A stretch of DNA of 64,000 nucleotides from Streptococcus sp. D7B5 (lineage in GTDB: Bacteria; Bacillota; Bacilli; Lactobacillales; Streptococcaceae): positions 1,860,001 through 1,924,000 of the forward strand of contig NZ_CP121467.1 in assembly GCF_029691405.1 (NCBI RefSeq), given 5' to 3'. A program made the position numbers and the translations under genes. Numbering within the stretch: position 1 is the stretch's first letter; each line of letters opens with the position of its first letter. The notes beneath the pieces are model-generated. The model was not told the origin of the DNA. It worked only from the letters and a program-made list of their open reading frames with translations, and did not search any database. Positions 27,676 to 36,953 of this stretch are shown one piece after another.

Positions 27676-29188
27676 GATCTTGCAAATCGGTCCAGAGGAT
27701 TGGCGAGATACACTTGCCCTACCAGCCCAACTAGACTGGTATCATGTTCCTCCCAACACACCATCTGCCATCCAGAAAATCATGGATGAGAATGACCTAG
27801 AACACTTTCATGCTGTCATTCTCACGGATGAGGCTTATCTAGTAGATTTGTTGCCTTTTGCATCTAGCTTGGAACCCTATACGGTTTTCTATCCAGAACA
27901 GTTTGCAAGTCAGGATGAAAGTCTTCAAAACCTCATCAAACAGCACTGCATGCAAGCGATGGACCTGTCAGACAGACAGGGCTTTGTTCGAGACCTCTCC
28001 ACCTCCCTCTTTGAAGGTGGTTATGGGGACAAGATGAGTCCAGCTACGATAAGGATTCACCCGAGTTTTCAAGGATCTGTCTCCTATCAAGGGTTTGAGC
28101 ATCTGAAGTTAGAAGGGGATTTTGGCAAGACCTATACCCAGCTAGCCTCTTGGGCCTACAATCAGACCGTCCAAGCCCATTCGCCAATCGAACTCTGGCT
28201 CGAATATGAAAAAACTGGACCCGTGGAATTGCGTCTGCGTTTGCGAAAGATCCCAGCGGGATCCATCTCAGAGATTAGACAGGACATTCTCCTTGAGGAA
28301 GCAGACTTTGCCTCAGCAATCATAGTGGAGCAAGACTATGATGCTTATCTGAGCATTTCTCTTGAAGCGCGTGGCCAGGGAAAGGTCAACATCGGCAATC
28401 TCCACCAACGCTGGAGCCGGAAACAGTTTGGAAAGTTTGTTCTCGGAGGCAATATCCTGCATGACAAAAAACGTGAGGAAATCAACTATTTCTTTCACCC
28501 GGGAGATTTCAAGCCACCTCTAGCAGTCTATTTCTCAGGTTACCGTCCGGCGGAAGGTTTTGAGGGTTACTGGATGATGAAGAATCTCAGATGCCCTTTT
28601 CTCCTCTTTTCGGACCCTCGATTAGAAGGAGGAGCCTTTTACCTAGGAACTGAGGAATTAGAAGATAAAATTCAAGCAACCATCCAACACTATCTAGACT
28701 ATCTAGGCTTGGATAGAAGTGACTTGCTCCTATCTGGGCTGTCAATGGGAACCTTCCCAGCCCTCTACTACGGAGCCTACTTTGAACCCAAGGGGATTGT
28801 AGTCGGAAAACCCTTGACCAATCTAGGAACCATCGCACAGCGGGGCCGACTAGAGGCGCCAGGAGTCTTTCCGACTAGCTTTGATGTCTTGCACCTTCAG
28901 ACAGGAGGAGTGAGCCAGAAAGACATGAAGGACTTGGATCAACGTTTTTGGACCCGATTTAAACAAGCTGATTTTTCCCAGACGACCTTCGGCCTTTCTT
29001 ACATGAAGGACGAGGATATGGATAGTAGTGCCTATGACCAGCTAGTGGAGACACTTTGTCAGACAGGAGCCAAGATTTTGTCCAAAGGAACCGCAGGTCG
29101 ACACAATGATGATACAGGAACAAACGTTGCCTGGTTTATTCATTTTTACAAGATGATACTAGAAGAATACGGAAGAGGTGAGACATGA
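27659..29188 (+). CDS. asp2: Accessory Sec system protein Asp2, O-acetyltransferase
   Basis: 509 residues. Asp2 acetylates GlcNAc on the SRR adhesin and is also needed for export. The alpha/beta-hydrolase nucleophile elbow GLSMG places Ser at residue 362; Glu is at 452 and His at 482 (GRHNDDTG). These positions match, as I recall, the catalytic triad described for S. gordonii Asp2, so the enzyme looks active. The N-terminal third is a separate domain. It overlaps asp1 by 17 bases and asp3 by four (ATGA). Confidence 0.93.
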   Translation: MEKKYKILQIGPEDWRDTLALPAQLDWYHVPPNTPSAIQKIMDENDLEHFHAVILTDEAYLVDLLPFASSLEPYTVFYPEQFASQDESLQNLIKQHCMQAMDLSDRQGFVRDLSTSLFEGGYGDKMSPATIRIHPSFQGSVSYQGFEHLKLEGDFGKTYTQLASWAYNQTVQAHSPIELWLEYEKTGPVELRLRLRKIPAGSISEIRQDILLEEADFASAIIVEQDYDAYLSISLEARGQGKVNIGNLHQRWSRKQFGKFVLGGNILHDKKREEINYFFHPGDFKPPLAVYFSGYRPAEGFEGYWMMKNLRCPFLLFSDPRLEGGAFYLGTEELEDKIQATIQHYLDYLGLDRSDLLLSGLSMGTFPALYYGAYFEPKGIVVGKPLTNLGTIAQRGRLEAPGVFPTSFDVLHLQTGGVSQKDMKDLDQRFWTRFKQADFSQTTFGLSYMKDEDMDSSAYDQLVETLCQTGAKILSKGTAGRHNDDTGTNVAWFIHFYKMILEEYGRGET

Positions 29189-29625
29189 TTATCATCAAGA
29201 GAGAGGATATTAGGTGGGGTGAGATGGGAGCCACTTATCTTTATGGTAGCCAGATCACCTATCATGCAGACGGTCATGTTACCCTGAAAAATCCTTTGCT
29301 GGCTTCAGGTGAAACCCTTAAAACCTGGTTTTCTAGTGTCAATTACCAGGCTACTAGAAGTCAACCTAGCCTCCCTCTTCTTAAGAAAAATCACACCTAT
29401 CGTCTATCCATGAAGGTGCAGGTTCAACCAGTCAATGGACTTTATATCAAACTCACTTTTTTAAACCGTTATGAGGAAATCATCGAGGAGAAGATTGAAA
29501 GACAATTTTCTTTTAGCTTCACCTATCCTGAAACGGCCTACACCTATCGCCTTTCCTTGATTAGTGCAGGTTTTGAGGCTCTTGACTTTGTTTCGTTTTC
29601 TATTGAGGAGGATGATGGTGTTTAA
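29185..29625 (+). CDS. asp3: Accessory Sec system protein Asp3
   Basis: 146 residues, mostly beta-strand by pattern (carbohydrate-binding-module-like in known Asp3), for example [20 protein letters not shown]. Asp3 bridges Asp1/Asp2 with SecA2 and binds unmodified SRR regions. Its start overlaps the asp2 stop (ATGA). Its last codons contain the ribosome binding site and start of secA2. At 146 residues it is close to the usual length. Confidence 0.9.
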   Translation: MIIIKREDIRWGEMGATYLYGSQITYHADGHVTLKNPLLASGETLKTWFSSVNYQATRSQPSLPLLKKNHTYRLSMKVQVQPVNGLYIKLTFLNRYEEIIEEKIERQFSFSFTYPETAYTYRLSLISAGFEALDFVSFSIEEDDGV

Positions 29626-31990
29626 TCGTTTGTATCAGGAAAGACAACTGAGAAAGGTCAAGAAACTTTTAAGCCAAATCAATTCCCTCAAAGAAGAGAT
29701 GGCAGCCCTCAGTGATGAGGAAATGGCTGCAAAGACAGAGGAGTTTCGCCAGCGTCTTGCCCAGGGAGAAACCTTGGAGGAGCTATTGGTAGAAGCTTAT
29801 GCCCTTGTTCGTGAAGCGGATAAACGTATCTTGGGTCTCTTTCCCTATGATGTGCAAGTCATGGGAGCCATCGTGATCCACCAAGGAAATGTGGCTGAGA
29901 TGAATACAGGTGAAGGCAAGACCTTGACTGCAACCATGCCCCTCTACCTCAATGCCTTAACGGGTAAAGGCAGCATGCTGGTCACGACCAATGACTATCT
30001 GGCTAGACGGGATGCAAGCGAAATGGGCCCAGTCTACCAATTTTTAGGTCTAACTGTCGGTCTGCCCTTTTCAGATGATCCAAAAGAGGACTTGACTGCC
30101 GAAGAGAAAAGAAAGATCTACACATCAGACATCGTCTACACGACCAATAGTGTACTGGGATTTGACTATCTCAATGACAATCTTGCCTCCACTCGTGAGG
30201 GGAAATTCCTGCCTCCCTTTAACTATGTTATCATCGATGAAATCGATGACATTCTACTCGATAGTGCCCAAACTCCCTTGATTATCGCAGGTTCTCCCCG
30301 CGTCCAGTCTAACTATTATGGGATGATTGATACCCTAGTGACGACCTTGGTTGAGGGAGAGGACTACATCTACAAGGAAGAAAAAGACCAGGTTTGGTTA
30401 ACCCGAAAGGGGGCCCAGACGGTCGAAGGTTTCTTAGGAATCGACCATCTCTACAAGGAAGAGTATGCAAGTTATGTTCGGCATCTGGTCTATGCTCTCA
30501 GAGCCCATACGCTCTTTACCAAGGACAAGGACTACCTGATTCGAGGGCAAGAAATGGTCTTGTTAGACAAAGGAACAGGGCGTTTGATGGAAATGACCAA
30601 GCTTCAAGGTGGTCTCCATCAAGCCATCGAAGCCAAGGAACATGTGAAACTTTCTCCTGAAACCAGAGCCATGGCTTCAATCACCTACCAGAGTCTCTTT
30701 AAGATGTTTCGCAAAATCTCAGGTATGACAGGAACGGGAAAGGTGGCAGAAAAAGAATTTTTCGAAACCTACAATATGGCCGTCATTCGCATCCCAACCA
30801 ATCGCCCACTTAGGCGAATTGACCATCCAGACAATCTCTATGTTACCCTCCCTGAGAAGGTGTATGCCTCTCTGGAAGCTATCAAGACCTATCACGCCAA
30901 AGGCAACCCACTCCTGATCTTTGTCGGATCTGTTGAAATGTCCCAGCTATACTCATCCTTGCTTTTGCGAGAGGGGATTTCCCACAATGTCCTCAATGCC
31001 AATCATGCGGCGCGTGAAGCCCAGATCATCGCAGAGTCTGGACAGATGGGAGCCGTGACCGTTGCGACTTCTATGGCAGGTCGCGGGACAGATATCAAGC
31101 TCGGTCCAAGGGTAGCAGAATTGGGTGGTTTGATTGTGATTGGTACCGAGCGAATGGAGAGCCGACGAATTGACCTGCAAATCAGAGGTCGTTCCGGCCG
31201 CCAGGGCGATCCAGGTATGTCTCAATTTTTCGTGTCGCTTGAAGATGATGTGATTAAAAAGTTCGGGCCGTCTTGGGTTCACGACCTGTATCAAGACTAC
31301 CAAGTGGAAGATATTAGCAAACCCATCCTACTTAAGGCTCGCAAGTACCGCAATCTCGTTAGAAAAGCCCAAGAGGCTAGTGATAGTGCCAGTCGCTCTG
31401 CACGCAGACAAACCTTAGAGTATGCGGAAAGCGTCAATATTCAGCGTCAGATGGTCTACAAAGAAAGAGATCGCTTGCTAGATGGGAGTCGTGATTTAGA
31501 GCATATCCTTGAGGATATACTGGCAGACTATATCAAACAAATCTCAGAAAAAGCCTATAGCAGCCTCCAAGAACTCTTTCACTTCATCGTGACCAATATT
31601 AGCTTTGGGATGAGAGAATTACCAGCTGATTTGGATTTAGCTGATGCAGATCAGATTCGGGAGTTACTAGAGGAAATAATATCCAAGGAAATCGCAGCTA
31701 AAAAGGAAGTCCTCCAACCTCACCAGCTCTATGATTCTTTTCTGAGAATATCCATGCTTAAAGCTATTGATGACAACTGGGTTGAGCAAGTCGACTATCT
31801 CCAACAGCTCAGTCTAGCAATCGGAAATCAGTCTGCTTCTCAAAAGAACCCTATCGTAGAGTATTATCAGGAGGCCTATGCTGGTTTTGAAACCATGAAG
31901 CAACAAATCCGTACAGATATGGTACGCAATCTTCTCATGGGGATTGTGGAAGTAACGCCCAAAGGTGAAATTCTCACCCATTTTCCATAA
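29615..31990 (+). CDS. secA2: Accessory Sec translocase motor SecA2
   Basis: About 791 residues, the shorter SecA2 form. It drives ATP-dependent export of the SRR adhesin through SecY2. DEAD-type motor motifs: [14 protein letters not shown] (Walker A), [12 protein letters not shown] (Walker B), [13 protein letters not shown] and [13 protein letters not shown]. The long C-terminal zinc/SecB-binding tail of SecA1 is absent, as is usual. The start is within the asp3 end. ATG 29612, ATG 29615 and GTG 29618 are all in frame, and GTG 29618 has the best spacing (6) from AGGAGG at 29606-29611, so the exact start is uncertain by two codons. Confidence 0.94.
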   Translation: MVFNRLYQERQLRKVKKLLSQINSLKEEMAALSDEEMAAKTEEFRQRLAQGETLEELLVEAYALVREADKRILGLFPYDVQVMGAIVIHQGNVAEMNTGEGKTLTATMPLYLNALTGKGSMLVTTNDYLARRDASEMGPVYQFLGLTVGLPFSDDPKEDLTAEEKRKIYTSDIVYTTNSVLGFDYLNDNLASTREGKFLPPFNYVIIDEIDDILLDSAQTPLIIAGSPRVQSNYYGMIDTLVTTLVEGEDYIYKEEKDQVWLTRKGAQTVEGFLGIDHLYKEEYASYVRHLVYALRAHTLFTKDKDYLIRGQEMVLLDKGTGRLMEMTKLQGGLHQAIEAKEHVKLSPETRAMASITYQSLFKMFRKISGMTGTGKVAEKEFFETYNMAVIRIPTNRPLRRIDHPDNLYVTLPEKVYASLEAIKTYHAKGNPLLIFVGSVEMSQLYSSLLLREGISHNVLNANHAAREAQIIAESGQMGAVTVATSMAGRGTDIKLGPRVAELGGLIVIGTERMESRRIDLQIRGRSGRQGDPGMSQFFVSLEDDVIKKFGPSWVHDLYQDYQVEDISKPILLKARKYRNLVRKAQEASDSASRSARRQTLEYAESVNIQRQMVYKERDRLLDGSRDLEHILEDILADYIKQISEKAYSSLQELFHFIVTNISFGMRELPADLDLADADQIRELLEEIISKEIAAKKEVLQPHQLYDSFLRISMLKAIDDNWVEQVDYLQQLSLAIGNQSASQKNPIVEYYQEAYAGFETMKQQIRTDMVRNLLMGIVEVTPKGEILTHFP

Positions 31991-32002
31991 AAAGAGGATC
32001 AT

Positions 32003-33523
32003 ATGACAATTTACAATATAAATCTAGGAATCGGTTGGGCAAGTAGTGGTGTCGAATATGCCCAGGCCTACCGAGCAGGGATTTTTAGAAGTTTAGACCT
32101 AGCATCTAAGTTTATCTTTACCGACTTGATTTTGGCAGACAATATCCAGCATTTAACGGCCAATATCGGCTTTGCGGATGATCAGGTAATCTGGCTTTAC
32201 AATCATTTTACAGATATCAAGCTAGCTCCGACCAGTGTTACAGTTGACGAGGTCTTGGCCTCTTTTGGTGGCCTTGAGAGTCATAGGGAGCAGGATGGCA
32301 AGGTCTTGCGTGTCTACTTTTCAGACGAGGACAAGTTTGTGACCTGCTACTTGGTAGACTCAACTAAGAATCTGGTGCAGCATGCAGAGTATGTGTTTGG
32401 GGGTAACTTGATTCGCAAGGATTATTTCTCCTACACGCGTTACTGTACAGAATATTTCGCGCCCAAAGACCAAGTGGCTAGGCTCTATCAACGAACCTTT
32501 TTCAATGAAGATGGCAGCACTGCTTACGATATCTTGCTGACTGAAGGACAGGAAGAGGTCTATCGATTTAAAGACCGGATCTTGTATGGCAAGCCAGCTC
32601 TTATGCGCTATTTTATGCAAAGTTTGAACTTGAGCAAGTCTGATTTGGTCATCTTGGATAGGGAGACAGGGATTGGTCAGGCTGTTTTTGAAGAAGCACA
32701 AAAGGCCCATCTAGCAGTTGTCGTTCACGCAGAGCACTATAGTGAGAATGCTAGCAACGAAGACTACCTCCTTTGGAACAACTACTATGAGTATCAATTT
32801 ACAAACGCGGACAAGGTCGATTGTTTTATCGTATCCACGGATCGGCAGAAGGAAGTTCTCGAAGGCCAATTTGCCCAGTACAGTCAGCATCGTCCACGAA
32901 TCGTCACGATTCCAGTTGGGAGCATTGATCAGCTGACCGAGCCTGCTAGGGAACGCAAACCCTTTTCTCTCATTACCGCTTCGCGTCTGGCCAAGGAAAA
33001 ACACATTGACTGGCTTGTCAAGGCGGTTATCCAGGCGCATCAAGTCCTTCCAGAGCTTACCTTTGACATTTATGGCAGTGGGGGCGAGGAATCCCTTTTA
33101 AGGGAAATCATCAGGGCTCACCAAGCGGAGAACTATATCCAGCTCAAGGGACATGCAGACCTATCTCAGATCTATCCCCAGTACGAAGTCTATTTGACAG
33201 CTTCAACCAGCGAAGGGTTTGGTCTGACCTTGATGGAGGCAGTTGGTTCAGGCTTGCCCCTGATTGGTTTTGATGTACCCTATGGCAACCAGACCTTTAT
33301 CCAGGACGGTCAAAATGGCTACTTGATCCCAAGTTCGGATGACCATGTAGAAACGGCGATTAAAAGGGCCTTTGCAGAAAAGATCTGCCAGCTCTATCAG
33401 GAAAATCATTTGCCAGCTATGCGAACAGCATCTTATGACCTAGCGAGAGGATTTTTAACAGACAAAGTAAGGGACAAGTGGAAGAAAACGATAGAGGAGG
33501 TCCTGCATGATTCAACTATTTGA
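32003..33523 (+). CDS. gtfA: O-GlcNAc transferase catalytic subunit GtfA
   Basis: 506 residues. With GtfB it adds the first GlcNAc to Ser/Thr of the SRR domains before export. The N-terminal MTIYNINLGIGWASSGVEYA is characteristic. The central extended beta-sheet (DUF1975-like) insert spans about residues 60-200. The GT4 C-terminal half has ITASRLAKEKHIDWLVKAV, DIYGSGGEESLLREII and the acidic motif STSEGFGLTLMEAVGSGLPL (E-x7-E). It overlaps gtfB by 17 bases, matching obligate complex formation. Confidence 0.94.
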   Translation: MTIYNINLGIGWASSGVEYAQAYRAGIFRSLDLASKFIFTDLILADNIQHLTANIGFADDQVIWLYNHFTDIKLAPTSVTVDEVLASFGGLESHREQDGKVLRVYFSDEDKFVTCYLVDSTKNLVQHAEYVFGGNLIRKDYFSYTRYCTEYFAPKDQVARLYQRTFFNEDGSTAYDILLTEGQEEVYRFKDRILYGKPALMRYFMQSLNLSKSDLVILDRETGIGQAVFEEAQKAHLAVVVHAEHYSENASNEDYLLWNNYYEYQFTNADKVDCFIVSTDRQKEVLEGQFAQYSQHRPRIVTIPVGSIDQLTEPARERKPFSLITASRLAKEKHIDWLVKAVIQAHQVLPELTFDIYGSGGEESLLREIIRAHQAENYIQLKGHADLSQIYPQYEVYLTASTSEGFGLTLMEAVGSGLPLIGFDVPYGNQTFIQDGQNGYLIPSSDDHVETAIKRAFAEKICQLYQENHLPAMRTASYDLARGFLTDKVRDKWKKTIEEVLHDSTI

Positions 33524-34853
33524 TCGATATGGCCAGGAAAGCCGAGATTTACATGAAAGTCTAGAAGTTGCTGGTCTGTCTCATGTCACGGTTGTGATCG
33601 AGCCAGATGGCTTTCTCCCAGATGGGATTCTTTCTCCCTTTACCTACTATCTAGGTTACGAGTCGGGAAAAGCTCTTTATTTCAACCAAGTAGCCGTCCC
33701 TGAGTTTTGGGAGATTGCGGGCAATAACCAGTTTGCGCATATCCTAGAGGATTCTCGGGAGAGGGGCGTGATTCACTATGTGGATGCTCCTCAGGCCCGT
33801 TTGGTCAAGCAAGTCGACTGGAAGGACCTATCCGGCCGTATCTACCAAGCAGACCACTATAACCGATACGGAGCCTGCTTTGCCAAGACCACCTATAGTG
33901 CAGATGGACAGGCTATCCTGACCAAGTACCAGGATGCAAAGGGACAGGAAATTGTCCTAGAAAATCATGTGACAGGCCATATCCTCCTAACCTTGCCCGG
34001 ACAAGCCCTGCGCCATTTTAAAAATCGAGTAGAATTCACGATTTTCTTTTTGCAAGACTTAGGAATCGACACTCGCCACCTTCTCTTTAACACTCTAGCT
34101 ACCTCTTTCTTGGTCTCATATCATTATCCAGACAAGAGCGGACAGGATATCTTGGTTTGGCAAGAACCGCTAGATGATTGCCTTCCTGGGAATATGCAGC
34201 TGCTCTTGGAGCAAGAGGGGCTGAGAGCCAAGCAGATCCTCATACCAGATAAGGCTACCTATGAAAAGGCCTTGGCCTTGACCAACCCAGCCTATCATGA
34301 CAAGTTTTTCCATCTAGGTTATCATTATCAATTTAAGAGAGAAAATTTCGTTCGACCAGATGCCTTGATCGTTACCAACTCAGATCAGATCCAGCATATC
34401 GAAACTCTGATTGAGTCCTTGCCAATGGTGACCTTCCGAATCGCGGCAGTGACTGAAATGTCGTCCAAGTTGCTGACCTTGCTTTCCTATCCCAATGTCG
34501 TTCTCTATCAAAACGCCAGTCCGCAAAAGATTCGAGAACTCTACCAGCTGTCGGATCTCTATCTAGATATCAATTACGGAAACGAGCTTTTGGATGCTGT
34601 CCGTCAAGCCTTCGAGCACAATATGCTTATCCTAGCCTTTGATCAGACAGCTCATAACAGACCTTACACAGCTCCAGAACACCTCTTTGATGTGCAGGCT
34701 GTTGGAGACATGATTGCGAAGATTCAAGAAGCTCTCAGCAGTCTTGACAAGATGGGGCAAGCCCTTGGGCATCAAGGTCGTCATGCTAACTATGTGGACT
34801 TGGCTACTTACCGAGAGAGGATGGAAAGGATAATAGGGGAAGGCCATGACTAA
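33507..34853 (+). CDS. gtfB: O-GlcNAc transferase co-activator GtfB
   Basis: 448 residues. GtfB has a GT-B-like fold without catalysis; it binds substrate and activates GtfA. The N-terminal half carries the beta-sheet insert (IYQADHYNRYGACFAKTTYS), as in the GtfA partner. The C-terminal half (IVTNSDQIQHIETLIESLP ... LYLDINYGNELL) recurs in both upstream Gly-like enzymes. It overlaps gtfA at the start and asp4 at the end (8 bases), so gtfA-gtfB-asp4 look translationally linked. Confidence 0.93.
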   Translation: MIQLFDRYGQESRDLHESLEVAGLSHVTVVIEPDGFLPDGILSPFTYYLGYESGKALYFNQVAVPEFWEIAGNNQFAHILEDSRERGVIHYVDAPQARLVKQVDWKDLSGRIYQADHYNRYGACFAKTTYSADGQAILTKYQDAKGQEIVLENHVTGHILLTLPGQALRHFKNRVEFTIFFLQDLGIDTRHLLFNTLATSFLVSYHYPDKSGQDILVWQEPLDDCLPGNMQLLLEQEGLRAKQILIPDKATYEKALALTNPAYHDKFFHLGYHYQFKRENFVRPDALIVTNSDQIQHIETLIESLPMVTFRIAAVTEMSSKLLTLLSYPNVVLYQNASPQKIRELYQLSDLYLDINYGNELLDAVRQAFEHNMLILAFDQTAHNRPYTAPEHLFDVQAVGDMIAKIQEALSSLDKMGQALGHQGRHANYVDLATYRERMERIIGEGHD

Positions 34854-35025
34854 AAAAGATTTATTTTACAAGGATGTCGAAGGACGCATGGAAGAGTTAA
34901 AGCAAGGAGCGCTTAAGAAAGAAAAGCCTACCCGAGGAGAAAAGATCAGTAAAACCTTCTCCATTTTACTCGGCTTGCTTATCCTTCTTACCCTGATCTT
35001 TACATTATTAGGAATCTTGAGGTGA
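34846..35025 (+). CDS. asp4: Accessory Sec system protein Asp4 (SecE-like)
   Basis: 59 residues. A charged N-terminal half (MTKKDLFYKDVEGRMEELKQ and a Lys-rich stretch) is followed by a single membrane span near residues 39-57 (FSILLGLLILLTLIFTLLG). This size and layout match Asp4, a proposed SecE-like subunit of the SecY2 translocon. The ATG lies inside the gtfB end, 8 bases of overlap including the gtfB stop. The gtfB 3' end (GGGGAAGG) can serve as the ribosome binding site. Confidence 0.85.
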   Translation: MTKKDLFYKDVEGRMEELKQGALKKEKPTRGEKISKTFSILLGLLILLTLIFTLLGILR

Positions 35026-35030
35026 AAATG

Positions 35031-35252
35031 ATGGAAGTTTTAATGATTGTAGGGATAGTCCTAGCCGTCGCCTTGATTGTCCTGGTTCTCATCCAACCTC
35101 GCCAAAGCCAACTCTTTTCCATGGATGCGACTAGCAATATCGGAAAACCAGGCTACTGGCAGAACAACCGCTTGGTAAAAATGGTGACCCTCTTGATTAG
35201 CCTAGCCTTGTTTGTATTGCTCCTCGTTTTTATGATAGTGACCTATCAGTAA
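35031..35252 (+). CDS. asp5: Accessory Sec system protein Asp5 (SecG-like)
   Basis: 73 residues with two hydrophobic helices (LMIVGIVLAVALIVLVLIQP near the N terminus, a second near the C terminus) joined by a short loop with QSQLFSMDATSNIG, as in SecG. Asp5 is the proposed SecG-like partner in the SecY2 channel. Starts at GTG 35022, ATG 35028 and ATG 35031 are all in frame; GAGGTG at 35019-35024 is best spaced for 35031. It is the last gene of the accessory Sec operon. Confidence 0.85.
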   Translation: MEVLMIVGIVLAVALIVLVLIQPRQSQLFSMDATSNIGKPGYWQNNRLVKMVTLLISLALFVLLLVFMIVTYQ

Positions 35253-35320
35253 GAACGAGGCACCATTCACAGATAAAGGATACTAGAGACGGGGAAAATA
35301 CATCTAAACCGGAGGAATAT

Positions 35321-35806
35321 ATGGAAAAATAGATTAATGAGAAAGTAATGGAAATTGCTCAGAGTGTCCATAAGACTATACCTGTAGCTTGGGAAAATCT
35401 TTTTATTAATATTACCCTGACTTTTGATGGTGGAGAAGTCTACTATTTCTTCAACGAAGAAGGAAAAAGTGACTATATCTATAATCTCTATATTCCCAAG
35501 AAGTATGAGTTGCCTAATTCAGAATTTAGAGAAAATGAAAGACGCACCTTCAAATTAGCTTGGGAATTGAGGGAAATCTTTAAAAATGAAGAGCAGGCTT
35601 TATGGACAACATGTGTTATAAAGATTATTGGTACAAAATTGACTGCTACATTTGCCTACGCACCCTGGTTTGAGAGTAGGTTTACCTCAGGCCAACAAAT
35701 GGATTTCTTTGAATACAAGTATCTCGGCAAGCAACCAGCTAATGAAAAAGAATTTGAGTTGTTCAAGGCTATGGAAGATTTCCAGCAAAAATATAACGAG
35801 AACTAG
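35321..35806 (+). pseudogene. YezG-like immunity protein with nonsense codon at position 4
   Basis: A good ribosome binding site (GGAGG) precedes ATG GAA AAA TAG ATT AAT GAG AAA. The paralogue at 40150 reads ATG GAA AAC CAG ATT AAT GAA AAA, so TAG here replaces CAG. After the stop the frame is open for 152 residues from ATG 35348, which has no ribosome binding site of its own. The downstream protein has the YezG/DUF600 pattern (APWFESRF near the middle, then EYKYLGKQPANEKEFELFK). YezG-type proteins neutralise LXG/polymorphic nuclease toxins. It may be inactive, or made at low level by reinitiation. Confidence 0.7.
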
Positions 35807-35820
35807 TTTCATGGATAAAC

Positions 35821-35843
35821 GGCCACCCTCGAGGTGGTCTTTT
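35821..35843 (+). terminator. Terminator after the first YezG-like gene
   Basis: GGCCACC / GGTGGTC stem (one G-U pair) around CTCGA, then TTTTA. It is the first of three similar terminator-plus-promoter modules in the immunity island. Confidence 0.7.
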
Positions 35844-35844
35844 A

Positions 35845-35853
35845 TGGTATACT
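35845..35853 (+). promoter_or_regulatory. Extended -10 promoter for the Imm47-like gene
   Basis: TGGTATACT (TGn plus -10 TATACT), directly after the terminator hairpin. No convincing -35 is present. The leader to the ATG at 35951 is about 90 bases. Confidence 0.5.
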
Positions 35854-35950
35854 GGGATTGTAGAGCCAGTAAATTTGGTGATAACTTAGCATCGGTCAGA
35901 AAGCAAGTAACAAATTTCCAAAAAAGTATTGAGATAAAAGGAGAATGGGG

Positions 35951-36760
35951 ATGGGAAACAAACTGTTAATTCCAGGAATGTCGTTCGGTCACGTTAGTTC
36001 AGTAGCGCTTGAAGATTTAAAAAGGGGCTTACTTTCAGTAAATGATGAGAGAGAATGTGTATTGCTGATTGCTGAAATCTTAAAAAAGGGAGATTTTACA
36101 GTAAAAAACTTGCTGATTGACTTGATGAACCAGACAAAAGATGAAGCAGTGCTCAATCTTTGTATTCGATTGTTTTGTTCAGTTTGTACACATGATGATT
36201 TAAAAAAAGTTGAAAATTTTCATTTTTTAAGTTCGGCTTCAGAATTTGCGGTATTTACTTTTGTCGCTGGCGCTGTGGAAACAATGTCCTATGAAGTCGT
36301 TCCTTACCTTCTTACTCTGTGGGAGGAGTGGGAAGATACAGAAACCGAAGTGGAGTACGCTATTCAAGATGCTTTGGATAGTTTTCTCAACTATCGTTCA
36401 ATTATAGAGGAAAATGCAAGATTAGAAGAAGTTGGAAGTTTATATTTTGATGTAATAAAGCACAAGAACTTAGATTACTATTATTATAAAACTCTTCAGG
36501 TTTTTCCTGGTTTATTTACACAAGAAATTATGACGGCTCTATACATCGCTGCTCAAAAAGAACAGAAATACCATCTTTATCTTCAGGCGTCCCTTCTTTC
36601 TATTTATACAGGCAAGCAGGTCCCAGTGGACACAAATACTCTTATTTCGAAAAATGAAATTGATTTGATGGTTGGTTATATTGATGACTTATCAGACAAA
36701 GACTGGACGGAAGGTATGAAATATTTTTACGGTCATCCAGTTGAGGAACTTGTAAAATAA
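35951..36760 (+). CDS. Imm47-like immunity protein
   Basis: 269 residues beginning MGNKLLIPGMSFGHVSSVAL. It is helical and acidic with repeated amphipathic helices (AVLNLCIRLFCSVCTHDDLK). It resembles the Imm47 family of polymorphic-toxin immunity proteins as I remember it; this is a family-level guess. ATG 35951 is preferred over in-frame ATG 35945 because AAAGGAG at 35937-35943 is then seven bases away. It is cytosolic, with no signal or membrane segment. It stands between two terminator/promoter modules, so it is its own transcription unit. Confidence 0.65.
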   Translation: MGNKLLIPGMSFGHVSSVALEDLKRGLLSVNDERECVLLIAEILKKGDFTVKNLLIDLMNQTKDEAVLNLCIRLFCSVCTHDDLKKVENFHFLSSASEFAVFTFVAGAVETMSYEVVPYLLTLWEEWEDTETEVEYAIQDALDSFLNYRSIIEENARLEEVGSLYFDVIKHKNLDYYYYKTLQVFPGLFTQEIMTALYIAAQKEQKYHLYLQASLLSIYTGKQVPVDTNTLISKNEIDLMVGYIDDLSDKDWTEGMKYFYGHPVEELVK

Positions 36761-36783
36761 TGAAATGGACGATTGATAACAAA

Positions 36784-36809
36784 GGACTACCTTCATGGTG
36801 GTCTTTTAT
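36784..36809 (+). terminator. Terminator after the Imm47-like gene
   Basis: GGACTACC / GGTGGTC stem with one G-U pair, loop TTCAT, then TTTTATTG. It is similar in sequence to the terminators at 35821 and 40047. Confidence 0.65.
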
Positions 36810-36839
36810 TGTTTTCCAAACGCTAGTCCATGGGGTTTA

Positions 36840-36848
36840 TGGTATACT
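36840..36848 (+). promoter_or_regulatory. Extended -10 promoter upstream of the membrane-protein pair
   Basis: TGGTATACT within TTTATGGTATACTAG, the same motif as at 35845 and 40098. It leads to the gene at 36954 after about 100 bases. No clear -35 is present. Confidence 0.5.
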
Positions 36849-36953
36849 AGTAGGACAGTTTATCTATGGGATGAGAGACTGTTTTTATGCAAGTCAAAAG
36901 GGGAAGGTCAGAAATGTGCACCTTTTCTTGAAAGAAACTAGAAAGAGAAAGAG

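Noticed and set aside
35652-35969. Open frame of 105 codons overlapping the YezG-like gene and the promoter region
   Set aside because: It is in a different frame from the conserved protein, has no ribosome binding site, and crosses the terminator.
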